Assembly: GCA_036826635.1 (NCBI GenBank)
Contig: DAISVY010000004.1
Coordinates: forward strand, 124,001 to 188,000
Length of the DNA stretch: 64,000 nt
From: DAISVY01 sp036826635
GTDB taxonomy: Bacteria > Zixibacteria > MSB-5A5 > GN15 > FEB-12
Direction: 5' to 3'
This document shows, in pieces, positions 1 through 8,830 of the stretch. Made by a program: the position numbers and the translations under genes. The notes under the pieces are model-generated. The model searched no databases, had not been told where the DNA came from, and was given only the letters and a program-made list of their open reading frames with translations. Numbering within the stretch: the first letter of the stretch is position 1; each line of letters starts with the position of its first letter.

Positions 1-2971
1 TACCGATAACGAACTCCGGCTGTCCGGTACTATCGCAAATCAGCGCACAACTGTCGCTCAGCCAGTGATAGCTGCCGTCTTTGCATCGAAAACGGTATTC
101 CGCTATTAAACTGGATGGTTCACCGGTGGCCGAACGGCCCAAACGCTCACGGTAATCACCGTTTTGCCGCCGATCATCCGGGTGCATCAACGAGCGCAAG
201 GTCTCCCGTTTCAAATAGAGCAATTCTTCAGGTTTATAACCGATAATTTGCTCCACCGAGGCACTGACATAATCATATCTGCCGCTGTTCAGATTCAACC
301 GATACAGAATGTCCAGCGAATGATCGAGCACCTGCTTGAAGCGTATTTCGCTCTCTTTCAGAGCCATCTCCGCCTTTTTCCGTTCGGTAATATCCTGTCC
401 CACGGCGATAGCCGTCAGTTCGTCGGAATCTTCCGTGAAAACAGCCGTATTGGACCATAATACCGTTCTGATCTCGCCTGATTTCGTAACCAGCGGTCCC
501 TCGTAAACATCCTGAGGATGCGCCCGGACCCAAACCGCGAAGTTATCGATCGCGTGACGACGATGGTCCGAAGGAAGAAATATGTCGGGCCAGCTCTTCC
601 CTAAAACTTCCTCACGACTGTAACCGGTTACTTTTTCCATTTCACGATTGAATATCGTAATGCTCGCGTGCGCATCCAGACAGACAACCAGGCTATTGGC
701 TGTCTCAAGAAGCGATCTTACGAAACTGCGTTCCTCGTCAAGCTGCCGCCGGGCCTGCCAGCTTTCCGTTATATCCTGTGCGATACACAGTACACTGGTC
801 ATCTCACCGTATGCGTTTCTTATCGGCTGCATACTCGTCCGATAGCGACACGGCTCACCGGACAGATCGACCGTGGTTTCGATGATCTCTCTTTGTCCAC
901 CGGTGAAAACACGACGCAACCGCTCCGTATCGATACCGACAGCTCGACACAACATGATTTCTTCGACGGTCTTATCCATGATGTTTTCCGGGGACCCGCC
1001 GATTCTGTCAATCGCGACACTGTTGGCAAAGAGTACCCGACCGTTGCGGTCGAGCGTAAAAATACTTTCTCCCGCCCCTTCCACCAACTGGCGATACCGC
1101 GCTTCACTTTCGCTAAGGGCCTGCTCGACTTTCTTGCGCTCGGTCATATCGCGGAGAATGCCTTCTATTCCCGCGGTTCGGCCTGCGCTGTCCTGAAAGA
1201 AACCGGCACTGGAGCTGACGAACACCCGGCTCCCGTCACCATGTTGAACCTCGATTTCGTAATCGGTCACCCGCCCCTGTTCGGACATCTTCCTTACGAA
1301 ATCGTCCCGCTTCGCCGGGTCAGCATAGAACTCTCTGACGTTGCGCCCGGCTAATTCGTCAGTGGACGCACATCCGAGAATGCGAAGGACCGACGCGGAA
1401 AACCATAAGATATTGCCGTCAAGGTCCGTGCGATAGAAACCATCCTGCACGTTTTCGAGGACCGATGACAATTGACGCTCGCTTTCGATCAAACGTCGAG
1501 CGGCCCGCTGACGCAGACTGTTGACCGTCACGAGGGCAAGAACAAAAACCAGCAATACTATCAGGACATAACTTTGATGTCGAACCAGAAATATAGAAAG
1601 CAGAGACAACCAAGACCGCTTGATCACCCCTCCGGTGGCATAACGATTGCCGGTACCGATAGCCAGATTAACGGCTTTTCCGTCGGAATCAAGGGCCAGT
1701 GCTCCGCAATAGTTGCACATAAACGGAAACACGAGCAGTTGCTCCAGATTACGAGAATACAGACCGTCGGCAAACACCCACACGGAATCGTCGTAACCGG
1801 CCAGGGTCAACACACCCAGATACTCACCCAGTCTGGTAGGATCAGACTCGGCCAGCAGAACCAGGGCCGTATCATACACCTGCAAACGTTGCCCGACCAG
1901 ATGAACATATAACCGGGGCGGACCACCGGAAGGCTGCCGCATCAACCAAAGATCGCGAACCGCCTCGGTCAGGTCCGCTCGGGCCGACACCTCTCCACGA
2001 GAGTTGATCTTGGAAAGATGATAAAAGGGCGATATCTCGCCGGAAAAACCGGACGGTTCGACCAGGTCGGTTTCGTGGGCCAGATAGAACCGGTCGGCGC
2101 TCTCGGCCGGAATCAAATACATACCGCCGTGACGCGACGCCACTATGCGGTTATAAACGACCTTCCCCTTTCGATCAACGACCGTCAGGTAACCCCAGCG
2201 ATCATCGAAACAGCTATCCGTTATGCCGTGCTTGGGATTGTAAGATGCGAACATGACCGCCGGATTCAGGGAATCGCCGATACAATAAAACCAGCGGTCA
2301 TTCAGTGAAGACGCTACCGGAAGGGACCATTCCACGCGCAACGATTCCATCTCAACACAGAACAGCTCGCGGGGCGTTTTTTCTCGCATCGAGTTCACGT
2401 AGAAAAACGCTTCGTTATAGCCGTCCCAATCGTAATCATTAACGAGAAGAACCGATATATTGGGATCCCACACGCCATCCCCGGTGGCGTCACTGCCGCG
2501 ACACAGGAAAACCCGATCATATTTCTCAGTAACAGGATCGAAACAAAAAGCCCAGGCGGAATCGCGCTTGTAACCGGCGGCCGCGATAGTGCGATGACCG
2601 GTGTTCTTATCGTCGTAAAGTTGCCAGTCATTCACGATCAGGCGCACCGGGCTGTCGTCGATAATCCAGGACGGATAGGTATAGAAGCTGAAAATAGCCG
2701 GGTTGTCGATATTCAGAGCCGGGTTATAGGCGCAGACAACTGCCCCCTCAGGACCTCCCAGGCGGTGTGGCTCGTACACCCGGACAGGATGTCGCTGTTC
2801 TTTGGCGAGAGCGCCCCGCTTACCCTCTCTCAAGACCGACAGCCGATAAGTCAGATAGGTGGTATCGCGATCATTCGGAACAGGAATCCGCTCTGCTGTC
2901 AGCCCCGCTTCGCACAGCAGCAAAACCGACACCAGGACAAGACGGGCTGTCAATCCCATAATTGCGGGCAT
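1..2971 (-). CDS. Multi-PAS membrane sensor protein, 3' end beyond window (probable sensor kinase)
   Basis: An uninterrupted leftward frame of 990 codons that runs off the window edge. Residues 1-25 look like a signal peptide (MPAIMGLTARLVLVSVLLLC). About 450 residues of predicted extracytoplasmic domain follow, with FG-GAP/VCBS-like stretches such as NDYDWDGYNEAFFYV. A membrane segment near residue 490-510 (YVLIVLLVFVLALVTV) leads into at least four PAS domains; three of the junctions carry DMTERKK, DITESWQ and DITERKK motifs. No kinase or cyclase core is visible because the 3' end is missing. A histidine kinase is the most likely output and a GGDEF enzyme the main alternative. ATG 2971 is chosen because it starts the signal peptide; no clear Shine-Dalgarno precedes it. 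The gene is divergent from phoB and has a near-consensus promoter. Confidence 0.85.
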   Translation of the reverse strand, partial: MPAIMGLTARLVLVSVLLLCEAGLTAERIPVPNDRDTTYLTYRLSVLREGKRGALAKEQRHPVRVYEPHRLGGPEGAVVCAYNPALNIDNPAIFSFYTYPSWIIDDSPVRLIVNDWQLYDDKNTGHRTIAAAGYKRDSAWAFCFDPVTEKYDRVFLCRGSDATGDGVWDPNISVLLVNDYDWDGYNEAFFYVNSMREKTPRELFCVEMESLRVEWSLPVASSLNDRWFYCIGDSLNPAVMFASYNPKHGITDSCFDDRWGYLTVVDRKGKVVYNRIVASRHGGMYLIPAESADRFYLAHETDLVEPSGFSGEISPFYHLSKINSRGEVSARADLTEAVRDLWLMRQPSGGPPRLYVHLVGQRLQVYDTALVLLAESDPTRLGEYLGVLTLAGYDDSVWVFADGLYSRNLEQLLVFPFMCNYCGALALDSDGKAVNLAIGTGNRYATGGVIKRSWLSLLSIFLVRHQSYVLIVLLVFVLALVTVNSLRQRAARRLIESERQLSSVLENVQDGFYRTDLDGNILWFSASVLRILGCASTDELAGRNVREFYADPAKRDDFVRKMSEQGRVTDYEIEVQHGDGSRVFVSSSAGFFQDSAGRTAGIEGILRDMTERKKVEQALSESEARYRQLVEGAGESIFTLDRNGRVLFANSVAIDRIGGSPENIMDKTVEEIMLCRAVGIDTERLRRVFTGGQREIIETTVDLSGEPCRYRTSMQPIRNAYGEMTSVLCIAQDITESWQARRQLDEERSFVRSLLETANSLVVCLDAHASITIFNREMEKVTGYSREEVLGKSWPDIFLPSDHRRHAIDNFAVWVRAHPQDVYEGPLVTKSGEIRTVLWSNTAVFTEDSDELTAIAVGQDITERKKAEMALKESEIRFKQVLDHSLDILYRLNLNSGRYDYVSASVEQIIGYKPEELLYLKRETLRSLMHPDDRRQNGDYRERLGRSATGEPSSLIAEYRFRCKDGSYHWLSDSCALICDSTGQPEFVIG

Positions 2972-3045
2972 AAAAACGAACTCACATATTGTTCCGGGCG
3001 AAAACGGGCAGACCTCAACTCCCGCATACGGGGCATTACTATTAG

Positions 3046-3074
3046 AAGATATCGTTTCGGGAGAGCCTTGTCAA
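3046..3074 (-). promoter_or_regulatory. Sigma-70-type promoter of the multi-PAS sensor gene
   Basis: On the minus strand TTGACA (3074-3069) and TATCTT (3051-3046) are separated by exactly 17 nt. The start would be near 3039, giving a leader of about 68 nt before ATG 2971. Five of six -10 positions and all -35 positions match the sigma-70 consensus. Confidence 0.7.
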
Positions 3075-3195
3075 CGCGCAGCCACCAACCGGGATACCGA
3101 CCCGCAACGGCAACATTCGGCGACCCGACCGGAATCGGACCCTGAAAAGAAGATTTTGTTTTGGTCCGGATTAGACATAATCGGTCAGGACTTTT

Positions 3196-3229
3196 GTATG
3201 GTTTCCGTGAACAGATAGTGTTACCATAC
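3196..3229. promoter_or_regulatory. Inverted repeat upstream of phoB (possible operator)
   Basis: GTATGGT (3196-3202) and ACCATAC (3223-3229) form a perfect 7-bp inverted repeat with a 20-bp spacer, 30 bp before the GTG of phoB. It could be a dyad operator or a leader hairpin. The rest of the 287-bp divergent region holds the promoter of the sensor gene and no evident ORF; I could not find a convincing phoB promoter. Confidence 0.35.
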
Positions 3230-3258
3230 GGTTATTCGGATAAATCGGGCGGTGAACA

Positions 3259-3954
3259 GTGGCCGGTAAAACAAAAATCCTCGTTGTAGAAGATGAACGT
3301 GATATCGCCGAACTGATCGCATACAACCTTGAGCGAGAAGGCTTTCAGGTTGAGGCGGTCTTCTCCGGTGAAGACGGTCTGAGCAGAGCCAGACGGAATC
3401 ACCCCGATCTGATCGTGCTGGATATCATGCTTCCCGAAATGAACGGCCTTGATGTTTGCCGTGCTCTCCGGTCGGATGGGGACACTCACGGGATTCCGAT
3501 TATCATGCTGACCGCTCGTGACGAGGACATCGACGTCGTAACCGGTCTGGAAGTGGGAGCGGACGATTACATCACCAAACCCTTCAGCCCGAGAGTTCTT
3601 ATTGCCCGTATCAGATCGGTGCTGCGCCGCTATGGGGAATCGGCCGAGCCGGGCTCCGAAAGCCTCAAGTTGGGCGAGCTTACGATTGACCGGGGCAAGC
3701 GCAAGGTGAGTGTGTCCGGTTCACCGATCAAACTTACCCATACCGAGTTCGAGCTTCTTTATACGCTCGCCAGTCGCCCCGGCTGGGTTTTCAGCCGGAC
3801 CCAATTGATAGACTCCCTTCGAGACGGACAGCTCGTCATAACGGACCGGGCTATTGACGTTCAGGTAGCCAATCTCAGGAAGAAACTGGCCGCCTGCGGA
3901 AACTATATCGAGACGGTCAGGGGGGTCGGTTATCGAATGACGGAGACAACATGA
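3259..3954 (+). CDS. phoB: Phosphate regulon response regulator PhoB
   Basis: This 231-residue OmpR/PhoB-family regulator has an N-terminal receiver (about 1-125) and a C-terminal winged helix (about 135-230). The acidic pocket VEDERD, the phosphoacceptor in LIVLDIMLPEMNG and the conserved lysine in YITKPFSPR are all present. The DNA-binding domain shows the typical LTHTEFELLYTLASRPGWVFSR and VRGVGYRM elements. It starts with GTG. The stop overlaps phoR by ATGA, so the two are translationally coupled. Its position before phoR-pstSCAB-phoU makes PhoB more specific than a generic OmpR-type label. It should be phosphorylated by PhoR when phosphate is scarce and activate the pst genes downstream. 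Confidence 0.92.
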   Translation: MAGKTKILVVEDERDIAELIAYNLEREGFQVEAVFSGEDGLSRARRNHPDLIVLDIMLPEMNGLDVCRALRSDGDTHGIPIIMLTARDEDIDVVTGLEVGADDYITKPFSPRVLIARIRSVLRRYGESAEPGSESLKLGELTIDRGKRKVSVSGSPIKLTHTEFELLYTLASRPGWVFSRTQLIDSLRDGQLVITDRAIDVQVANLRKKLAACGNYIETVRGVGYRMTETT

Positions 3955-5735
3955 AACGTCGCCCCCTGTTCTGGAGAGTTTACCCTTACTACTTTTTCGT
4001 AATTCTCATATCACTGATGCTGGTTGCCGTCTATGGCGCCAGTGAGATGAAATCGCTGTATATGCACCAGGTCTCCGGTACGCTTGAAGCGCGCGCCAGA
4101 GTTGCCGAACGACTGCTGAGACCTTTCCTGGCCACGGGTGATACCGTTTCGCTGAACCGGGAATGTCACGAAATAGCCCAAATCTCCGACACCCGGATAA
4201 CGGTTATAGATGCCCGCGGCTCCGTGCTGGGTGATTCCCACGAAGACCCGCATTTGATGGAAAATCACGGCATGCGACCGGAAATAGTCATGGCCTACAG
4301 CGGCAAAGTTGGCGTAAAAACCCGCTACAGCAACACCCTGCAGGCCAATCTGTTGTACGTGGCTATCCCCGTCAGGCAGGACGACCACGTCACCGCGGTC
4401 GTGCGGGCGGCCGTTCCTCTGTCAGAGGCCGAAAGTGCTCTGGCTTCATTCTATCGAAACATCACCATTGGCGGGGCTATCGTAGTCGTGTTTGCGGCCC
4501 TGGTCAGTATCGTGGTGCTAAAACGCCTGACCGATCCTCTCAGGGAACTGCGCAACGCCGCGGGGCGCTTTGCCGCGGGAGATCTTGACGCCCGATTGCC
4601 GGTTCCGGTAACCGAAGAGATAGCCGATCTGTCCGAATCGATGAACAGAATGGCCGAGCAGCTTGATTTGCGAATAAAAACAATCGCCCAGCAGCGCAAC
4701 GAGCGAGAAGCGATTCTGTCCAGCATGTCCGGGGGTATTCTGGCTCTCGACGCCGACGAGAGAATCGTCGCTCTCAACCGGGCGGCGGCGGATTTTCTCG
4801 ATCTGGACATTGCACAATCGCACGGCAAACCATTTTACGAAGTGATCAGAGTTTCGCCGGTGCTGGAATTTATCGAAAAAGCCTGGCAAAACCCCGATAT
4901 CACCGAAACCGAAATCGCCATGCCGGGGACGACCGATAAGTATCTCCAGGCGAGAGCGGCTGCACTCACCGACAGTTCCGGGGAAAGAGTCGGCATTGTT
5001 GTTGTCTTTAACGACATTACCCGACTAAAAAAACTGGAAAGCATACGCCGTGATTTCGTGGCCAATGTCTCTCACGAACTGAGGACCCCGATCACGGCCA
5101 TAACCGGCTCCGTGGAAACCCTGCTTGACGGGGCCGCGGACAATGAGAACGACAGACGACGCTTTCTCGAAATAATCGCAAGACACTCCGACCGCCTGAA
5201 CAGCCTGATCGAGGACCTTCTGTCACTGGCCCAGATTGAGAGTACCAACGAACAGACAGGCACGAAACTTACGAGAGGCAATCTTAACGGAATCGTGCAA
5301 GCATCCATCATGGCCTGCGAAGAGAAAGCCCGACAAAGACAGGTGCAGCTTTCCTGTTCCTGTGACGAAAATCTGGAAGCAAACATGAACGAGGGCCAAC
5401 TGGAACAGGCAATAACCAACCTGATAGTCAACGCCATCAAATACAGTGACCCGGGGGCGACGGTTGCGGTCAACGTAACTTCCGATGGTGACGATATCGT
5501 AATTTCGGTTCACGATGACGGGGTGGGAATCGCCGCGGAACATCTGCCCCGCCTGTTCGAGCGGTTCTACCGCGTGGATGAAGCCAGGGGTCGAGACGCC
5601 GGTGGAACCGGTTTGGGCCTGGCTATCGTAAAACATGTCGCCGCCGCCCATCGCGGACATGTCAGTGTCGACAGCACCCTCGGCCAGGGAAGCACCTTCC
5701 GCATTCACCTTCCCGGAATACAACAGGCTACGTAA
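3951..5735 (+). CDS. phoR: Phosphate regulon sensor histidine kinase PhoR
   Basis: A 594-residue membrane kinase. It has a transmembrane segment at about 10-30, an extracytoplasmic region to about 170, a second membrane helix near 172-192, a HAMP domain (to about 245), a PAS domain (about 250-355), a HisKA domain with VANVSHELRTPITAITGSVE (phosphoacceptor His), and a HATPase_c domain with N box NLIVNAIKYSD, G1 box DDGVGIA and G2 box GGTGLGLAIV. The long periplasmic loop matches the Gram-positive-type PhoR architecture rather than the short E. coli form. Overlap with phoB by ATGA and the pst-phoU genes after a 299-bp gap support the PhoR assignment. Confidence 0.9.
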   Translation: MKRRPLFWRVYPYYFFVILISLMLVAVYGASEMKSLYMHQVSGTLEARARVAERLLRPFLATGDTVSLNRECHEIAQISDTRITVIDARGSVLGDSHEDPHLMENHGMRPEIVMAYSGKVGVKTRYSNTLQANLLYVAIPVRQDDHVTAVVRAAVPLSEAESALASFYRNITIGGAIVVVFAALVSIVVLKRLTDPLRELRNAAGRFAAGDLDARLPVPVTEEIADLSESMNRMAEQLDLRIKTIAQQRNEREAILSSMSGGILALDADERIVALNRAAADFLDLDIAQSHGKPFYEVIRVSPVLEFIEKAWQNPDITETEIAMPGTTDKYLQARAAALTDSSGERVGIVVVFNDITRLKKLESIRRDFVANVSHELRTPITAITGSVETLLDGAADNENDRRRFLEIIARHSDRLNSLIEDLLSLAQIESTNEQTGTKLTRGNLNGIVQASIMACEEKARQRQVQLSCSCDENLEANMNEGQLEQAITNLIVNAIKYSDPGATVAVNVTSDGDDIVISVHDDGVGIAAEHLPRLFERFYRVDEARGRDAGGTGLGLAIVKHVAAAHRGHVSVDSTLGQGSTFRIHLPGIQQAT

Positions 5736-5787
5736 TCCGCGCACAATCCTTCCGCCCGCCTTGTCCCTCCGGGGAATATACAAATAT

Positions 5788-5815
5788 CTAACTTTTCCTT
5801 AATGAAATCTTAACA
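5788..5815 (+). promoter_or_regulatory. Pho-box-like direct repeats upstream of pstS
   Basis: CTTAATG (5798-5804) and CTTAACA (5809-5815) repeat with an 11-bp period separated by AAAT. A weaker copy CTAACTT starts at 5788. The 7+4+7 arrangement is that of a PhoB box (E. coli CTGTCAT-N4-CTGTCAT), though the half-site sequence is nearer to TTAACA-type boxes. It lies in the 299-bp gap between phoR and pstS; the rest of that gap shows nothing else I can support. The strong Shine-Dalgarno AGGAGG precedes pstS. Confidence 0.6.
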
Positions 5816-6034
5816 TCCGATTCGTTCCCGTGGTACGAGCAATATGCCGAGGCCAACCGGAAAGCTGGAAGGAATGACGGAAAAAATACTCGTGAACCGA
5901 CGCCCTGCCGACCCCTGTGTCGAGTGCGGACCCGGCTACCGATGGCCATGCAACGCCGAGACAAACCATAATAGTATCGATATCAACTTAACTTTGAAAT
6001 CATCAAAACCGGAAGGAAATAGCAGGAGGTTACA

Positions 6035-6886
6035 ATGAAGAAGGTTCTGTTCTTCGCGGTGGTTATCGCAGCGATAGCCGGGATGGTCTATGCCGGCAGT
6101 ACGGTGACTATCAAGGGTTCGGACACCCTGGTCAGACTGGGTCAGCGCTGGGCTGAAGAGTACATGAAACACAACCCGGATATTGTCATTCAGGTTTCCG
6201 GCGGCGGTTCGGGAACCGGCATAGCCGCGTTGCTCAACGGTACGACCGATATCTGCGAAGCCTCGCGTGACATGAAAGAAAAGGAATACAAACTGGCCGA
6301 AGAGAAAGGTATCAAACCGTACCGCGTTTCCGTAGCGCTCGACGGTATTGCCGTATTCCTGCACGAGAAGAACCCGGTGACCAAGCTCACCATAGCTCAA
6401 TTGAAAGGGATGTATACCGGCGCCATTACCAACTGGAAGGAAGTCGGTGGACCGGACGCCCATATCATTCTTTACGGTCGTGAAAACAATTCCGGCACCT
6501 ACTCCTTCTTCAAAGAGCACGTACTCGACAAGGAAGATTATTCTGATTACACCCAGACCCTTCCCGGGACGGCCGCAGTCGTGAACGCCGTGGCCAAGGA
6601 TCCCCACGGAATCGGTTACGGTGGTCTGGCCTGGGCGAAGGGCGTGAAATTCGCCGGGGTAATGACCACTGACGACGCCGCGGCCGTGCTGCCGAGTGTG
6701 GAAACCGTTTCCAACGGCACCTACCCTATCTCTCGGGAGTTGTACTGGTTCTTCAACGGCAAGCCGACCGGCGAATTGCAGAAGCTCGTCAACTGGGCTT
6801 TGTCCGAAGAAGGCCAGAAGATCGCCGAGGAAATCGACTACGTTCCGCTGTCGAAAGAAGGCGCCCAGGCCAACATGATCAAGTAG
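6035..6886 (+). CDS. pstS: Phosphate-binding periplasmic protein PstS
   Basis: The 283-residue protein starts with a Sec signal peptide (MKKVLFFAVVIAAIAGMVYA). The PstS family phosphate-site elements follow: KGSDTLVRL, SGGGSGTGIAALLNGTTDI and GRENNSGTYSFF, the last being the Ser/Gly loop that binds the anion. It captures inorganic phosphate outside the inner membrane for PstCAB. A perfect AGGAGG Shine-Dalgarno lies 8 nt before ATG. It is the first gene of pstSCAB-phoU and follows the Pho-box-like repeats, so it should be induced by PhoB. At 283 residues it belongs to the shorter PstS type. Confidence 0.95.
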   Translation: MKKVLFFAVVIAAIAGMVYAGSTVTIKGSDTLVRLGQRWAEEYMKHNPDIVIQVSGGGSGTGIAALLNGTTDICEASRDMKEKEYKLAEEKGIKPYRVSVALDGIAVFLHEKNPVTKLTIAQLKGMYTGAITNWKEVGGPDAHIILYGRENNSGTYSFFKEHVLDKEDYSDYTQTLPGTAAVVNAVAKDPHGIGYGGLAWAKGVKFAGVMTTDDAAAVLPSVETVSNGTYPISRELYWFFNGKPTGELQKLVNWALSEEGQKIAEEIDYVPLSKEGAQANMIK

Positions 6887-6917
6887 GCCTCCATACAATT
6901 GAGCGACCTTGTATAAC

Positions 6918-7877
6918 ATGAATCGAACGAAGTTCAGACCCAAATCCCGGATCAGGGAATTTCTCGGTGAGAAACTGATCGCTATCAACGCTCTGACGGC
7001 GTTGGTAGCGATTGTCCTGATTTTCGCCTTCATCTTCAAGGAGGCGATCCCCATCTTCACCGACGACGAAATAAAGAAAGAAGCCAGCGTCGATAAGATG
7101 ATCTTCAAACAGGAGTTCTACGAGGGGCGCGACCCGAAATGGTCATGGCAGCCTAATTCGGAAGTCCCTAAGTACTCCGTCCTTCCGCTCATGATCGGCA
7201 GCCTGAAAGCCGCCCTGGTGGCCATGCTGCTGGCCATTCCGCTCGGTGTCGGGGCGGCCATTTTCTCGGCGGAATTTGCTTCACGACGATGGAGGGAAAT
7301 AATCAAACCTTCCATAGAAATGCTGGCGGGGATTCCGTCGGTGGTATTGGGCTTTTTCGCCCTGATTGTCCTGGCCACTGTCATGCAGAACATATTCGGC
7401 TTCCTCTTCAGGCTCAACGCCGTTACTTCCGGTATCGCTCTGGGTCTGGCGGTAATCCCCATCGTATTCACCGTTGCCGAGGACGCCATGACATCGGTGC
7501 CGTCGTCGCTGCGTGATGCCGGACTGGCCCTGGGAGCCAATCGCTGGCAGGTATCGTTGACGGTGGTTTTACCCGCCGCTCTGCCGGGTATTGCCGCCGG
7601 CGTGGTCCTGGGATTCGGTCGAGCCATCGGCGAAACAATGATCGTCCTGATGGCCTCGGGCAATGCGGCCATCATCAGCGTGAGTCTGACCGATTCTATC
7701 CGAACCATCTCCGCCTCCATCGCCGCCGAACTGGCCGAGGTTGTGTTCGGCAGTGCTCATTATAGTGTTCTTTTCTTCCTTGGCACCCTGCTCTTCGTTT
7801 TCACCTTCTTGATCAACCTGAGCGGCGAATTGGTCGTAACGCGCCTGAAACAGCGACTGCAGGGGAAACTATCATGA
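6918..7877 (+). CDS. pstC: Phosphate ABC transporter permease PstC
   Basis: This 319-residue inner-membrane permease has a first membrane helix near 25-45 and a second block of five or six helices from about 90. The binding-protein-dependent permease (EAA) loop reads SLRDAGLALGANRWQVSLTV, where it contacts PstB. It forms the heterodimeric phosphate channel with PstA. ATG 6918 is preferred over an in-frame TTG at 6909; neither has a good Shine-Dalgarno. It follows pstS by 31 bp and overlaps pstA by ATGA. Confidence 0.93.
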   Translation: MNRTKFRPKSRIREFLGEKLIAINALTALVAIVLIFAFIFKEAIPIFTDDEIKKEASVDKMIFKQEFYEGRDPKWSWQPNSEVPKYSVLPLMIGSLKAALVAMLLAIPLGVGAAIFSAEFASRRWREIIKPSIEMLAGIPSVVLGFFALIVLATVMQNIFGFLFRLNAVTSGIALGLAVIPIVFTVAEDAMTSVPSSLRDAGLALGANRWQVSLTVVLPAALPGIAAGVVLGFGRAIGETMIVLMASGNAAIISVSLTDSIRTISASIAAELAEVVFGSAHYSVLFFLGTLLFVFTFLINLSGELVVTRLKQRLQGKLS

Positions 7878-8830
7878 CCACCTCAGCCCCCGCCACGGTC
7901 GAAACCGCCACGTCCGGCAAGCTGGTGTTCAAACCCAAGTCACGGGGTTTGATCCCGAAAGGTCTTTGCCTGCTGGCTTCGCTGTTGATCATCTTCATGC
8001 TCGTCGTTATTCTCGGCAACATCATCATCGGTGGGGCTGGTATGATTTCCTGGGACTTTCTCACCAGTCCCCCGGAAAACGGCATGGAATCCGGCGGTAT
8101 TTTCCCGGCTATTTTCGGTACCGTGGCACTGGTCCTTTTGATGACTATCGCTGTCGTCCCGGTAGGAGTTTTCACCGCCGTTTATCTGCAGGAATACACC
8201 CGTCCCGATGCTCCCCTTACCCGCATGATACGTCTGGCGGTTAACAATCTGGCCGGTGTGCCGTCGATAGTTTTCGGTCTGTTCGGACTGGGCTTTTTTG
8301 TAGGATTTATCGGCACCGGTATCGACAGCCTGTTCTTCCGGTCGGAGGGTCCCGTGTGGGGTCAGCCGGCCATTATCTGGGCTTCTCTGACACTGGCCGT
8401 CCTAACCCTCCCGGTGGTTATCGTTTCGACCGAGGAATCCCTGCGCACTATCCCGCGCGAACTGAAAGAGGCGAGCTATGCGCTGGGCGCCACCAAACTT
8501 CAGACCATCTGGAGAGTGATCCTGCCACAGGCAATGCCCGGTATTCTGACCGGGGCAATTCTGGCGGTCAGCCGGGGGGCCGGTGAAGTTGCCCCGATAA
8601 TGTTCACCGGTGCGGCCTATTATCTGCCTTATCTTCCCAGCGCCCTGAATGATCAGTTCATGGAACTGGGTTATCATATATATGTAATGGCGACACAATC
8701 ACCGGATGTGGAAGCTACTTTGCCGATCCTTTACGGTACGGTGCTGGTGCTGCTGGTGCTGACCTTCGCTCTCAACTTTGTAGCCATCCTCATCCGCTCA
8801 CGTTTGAGATCACGGCGGATCAATGCCTGA
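7874..8830 (+). CDS. pstA: Phosphate ABC transporter permease PstA
   Basis: A 318-residue polytopic permease and partner of PstC. A long first helix sits at about 30-58, followed by helices from about 80. The EAA loop is clear (EESLRTIPRELKEASYALGA). The family element NLAGVPSIVFGLFGLGFF is present in the middle. The start overlaps the pstC stop by ATGA, and its own TGA overlaps the pstB start, so the three transporter genes are probably coupled in translation. Confidence 0.94.
   Translation: MTTSAPATVETATSGKLVFKPKSRGLIPKGLCLLASLLIIFMLVVILGNIIIGGAGMISWDFLTSPPENGMESGGIFPAIFGTVALVLLMTIAVVPVGVFTAVYLQEYTRPDAPLTRMIRLAVNNLAGVPSIVFGLFGLGFFVGFIGTGIDSLFFRSEGPVWGQPAIIWASLTLAVLTLPVVIVSTEESLRTIPRELKEASYALGATKLQTIWRVILPQAMPGILTGAILAVSRGAGEVAPIMFTGAAYYLPYLPSALNDQFMELGYHIYVMATQSPDVEATLPILYGTVLVLLVLTFALNFVAILIRSRLRSRRINA

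Noticed and set aside
668..1354. 228-codon plus-strand ORF
   Set aside because: Antisense to the PAS domains of the sensor protein, whose minus-strand frame is open from 2971 to the window edge.
5844..6038. 64-codon ORF between phoR and pstS
   Set aside because: No Shine-Dalgarno, sequence not protein-like, and it runs into the pstS start. The strong AGGAGG serves pstS.
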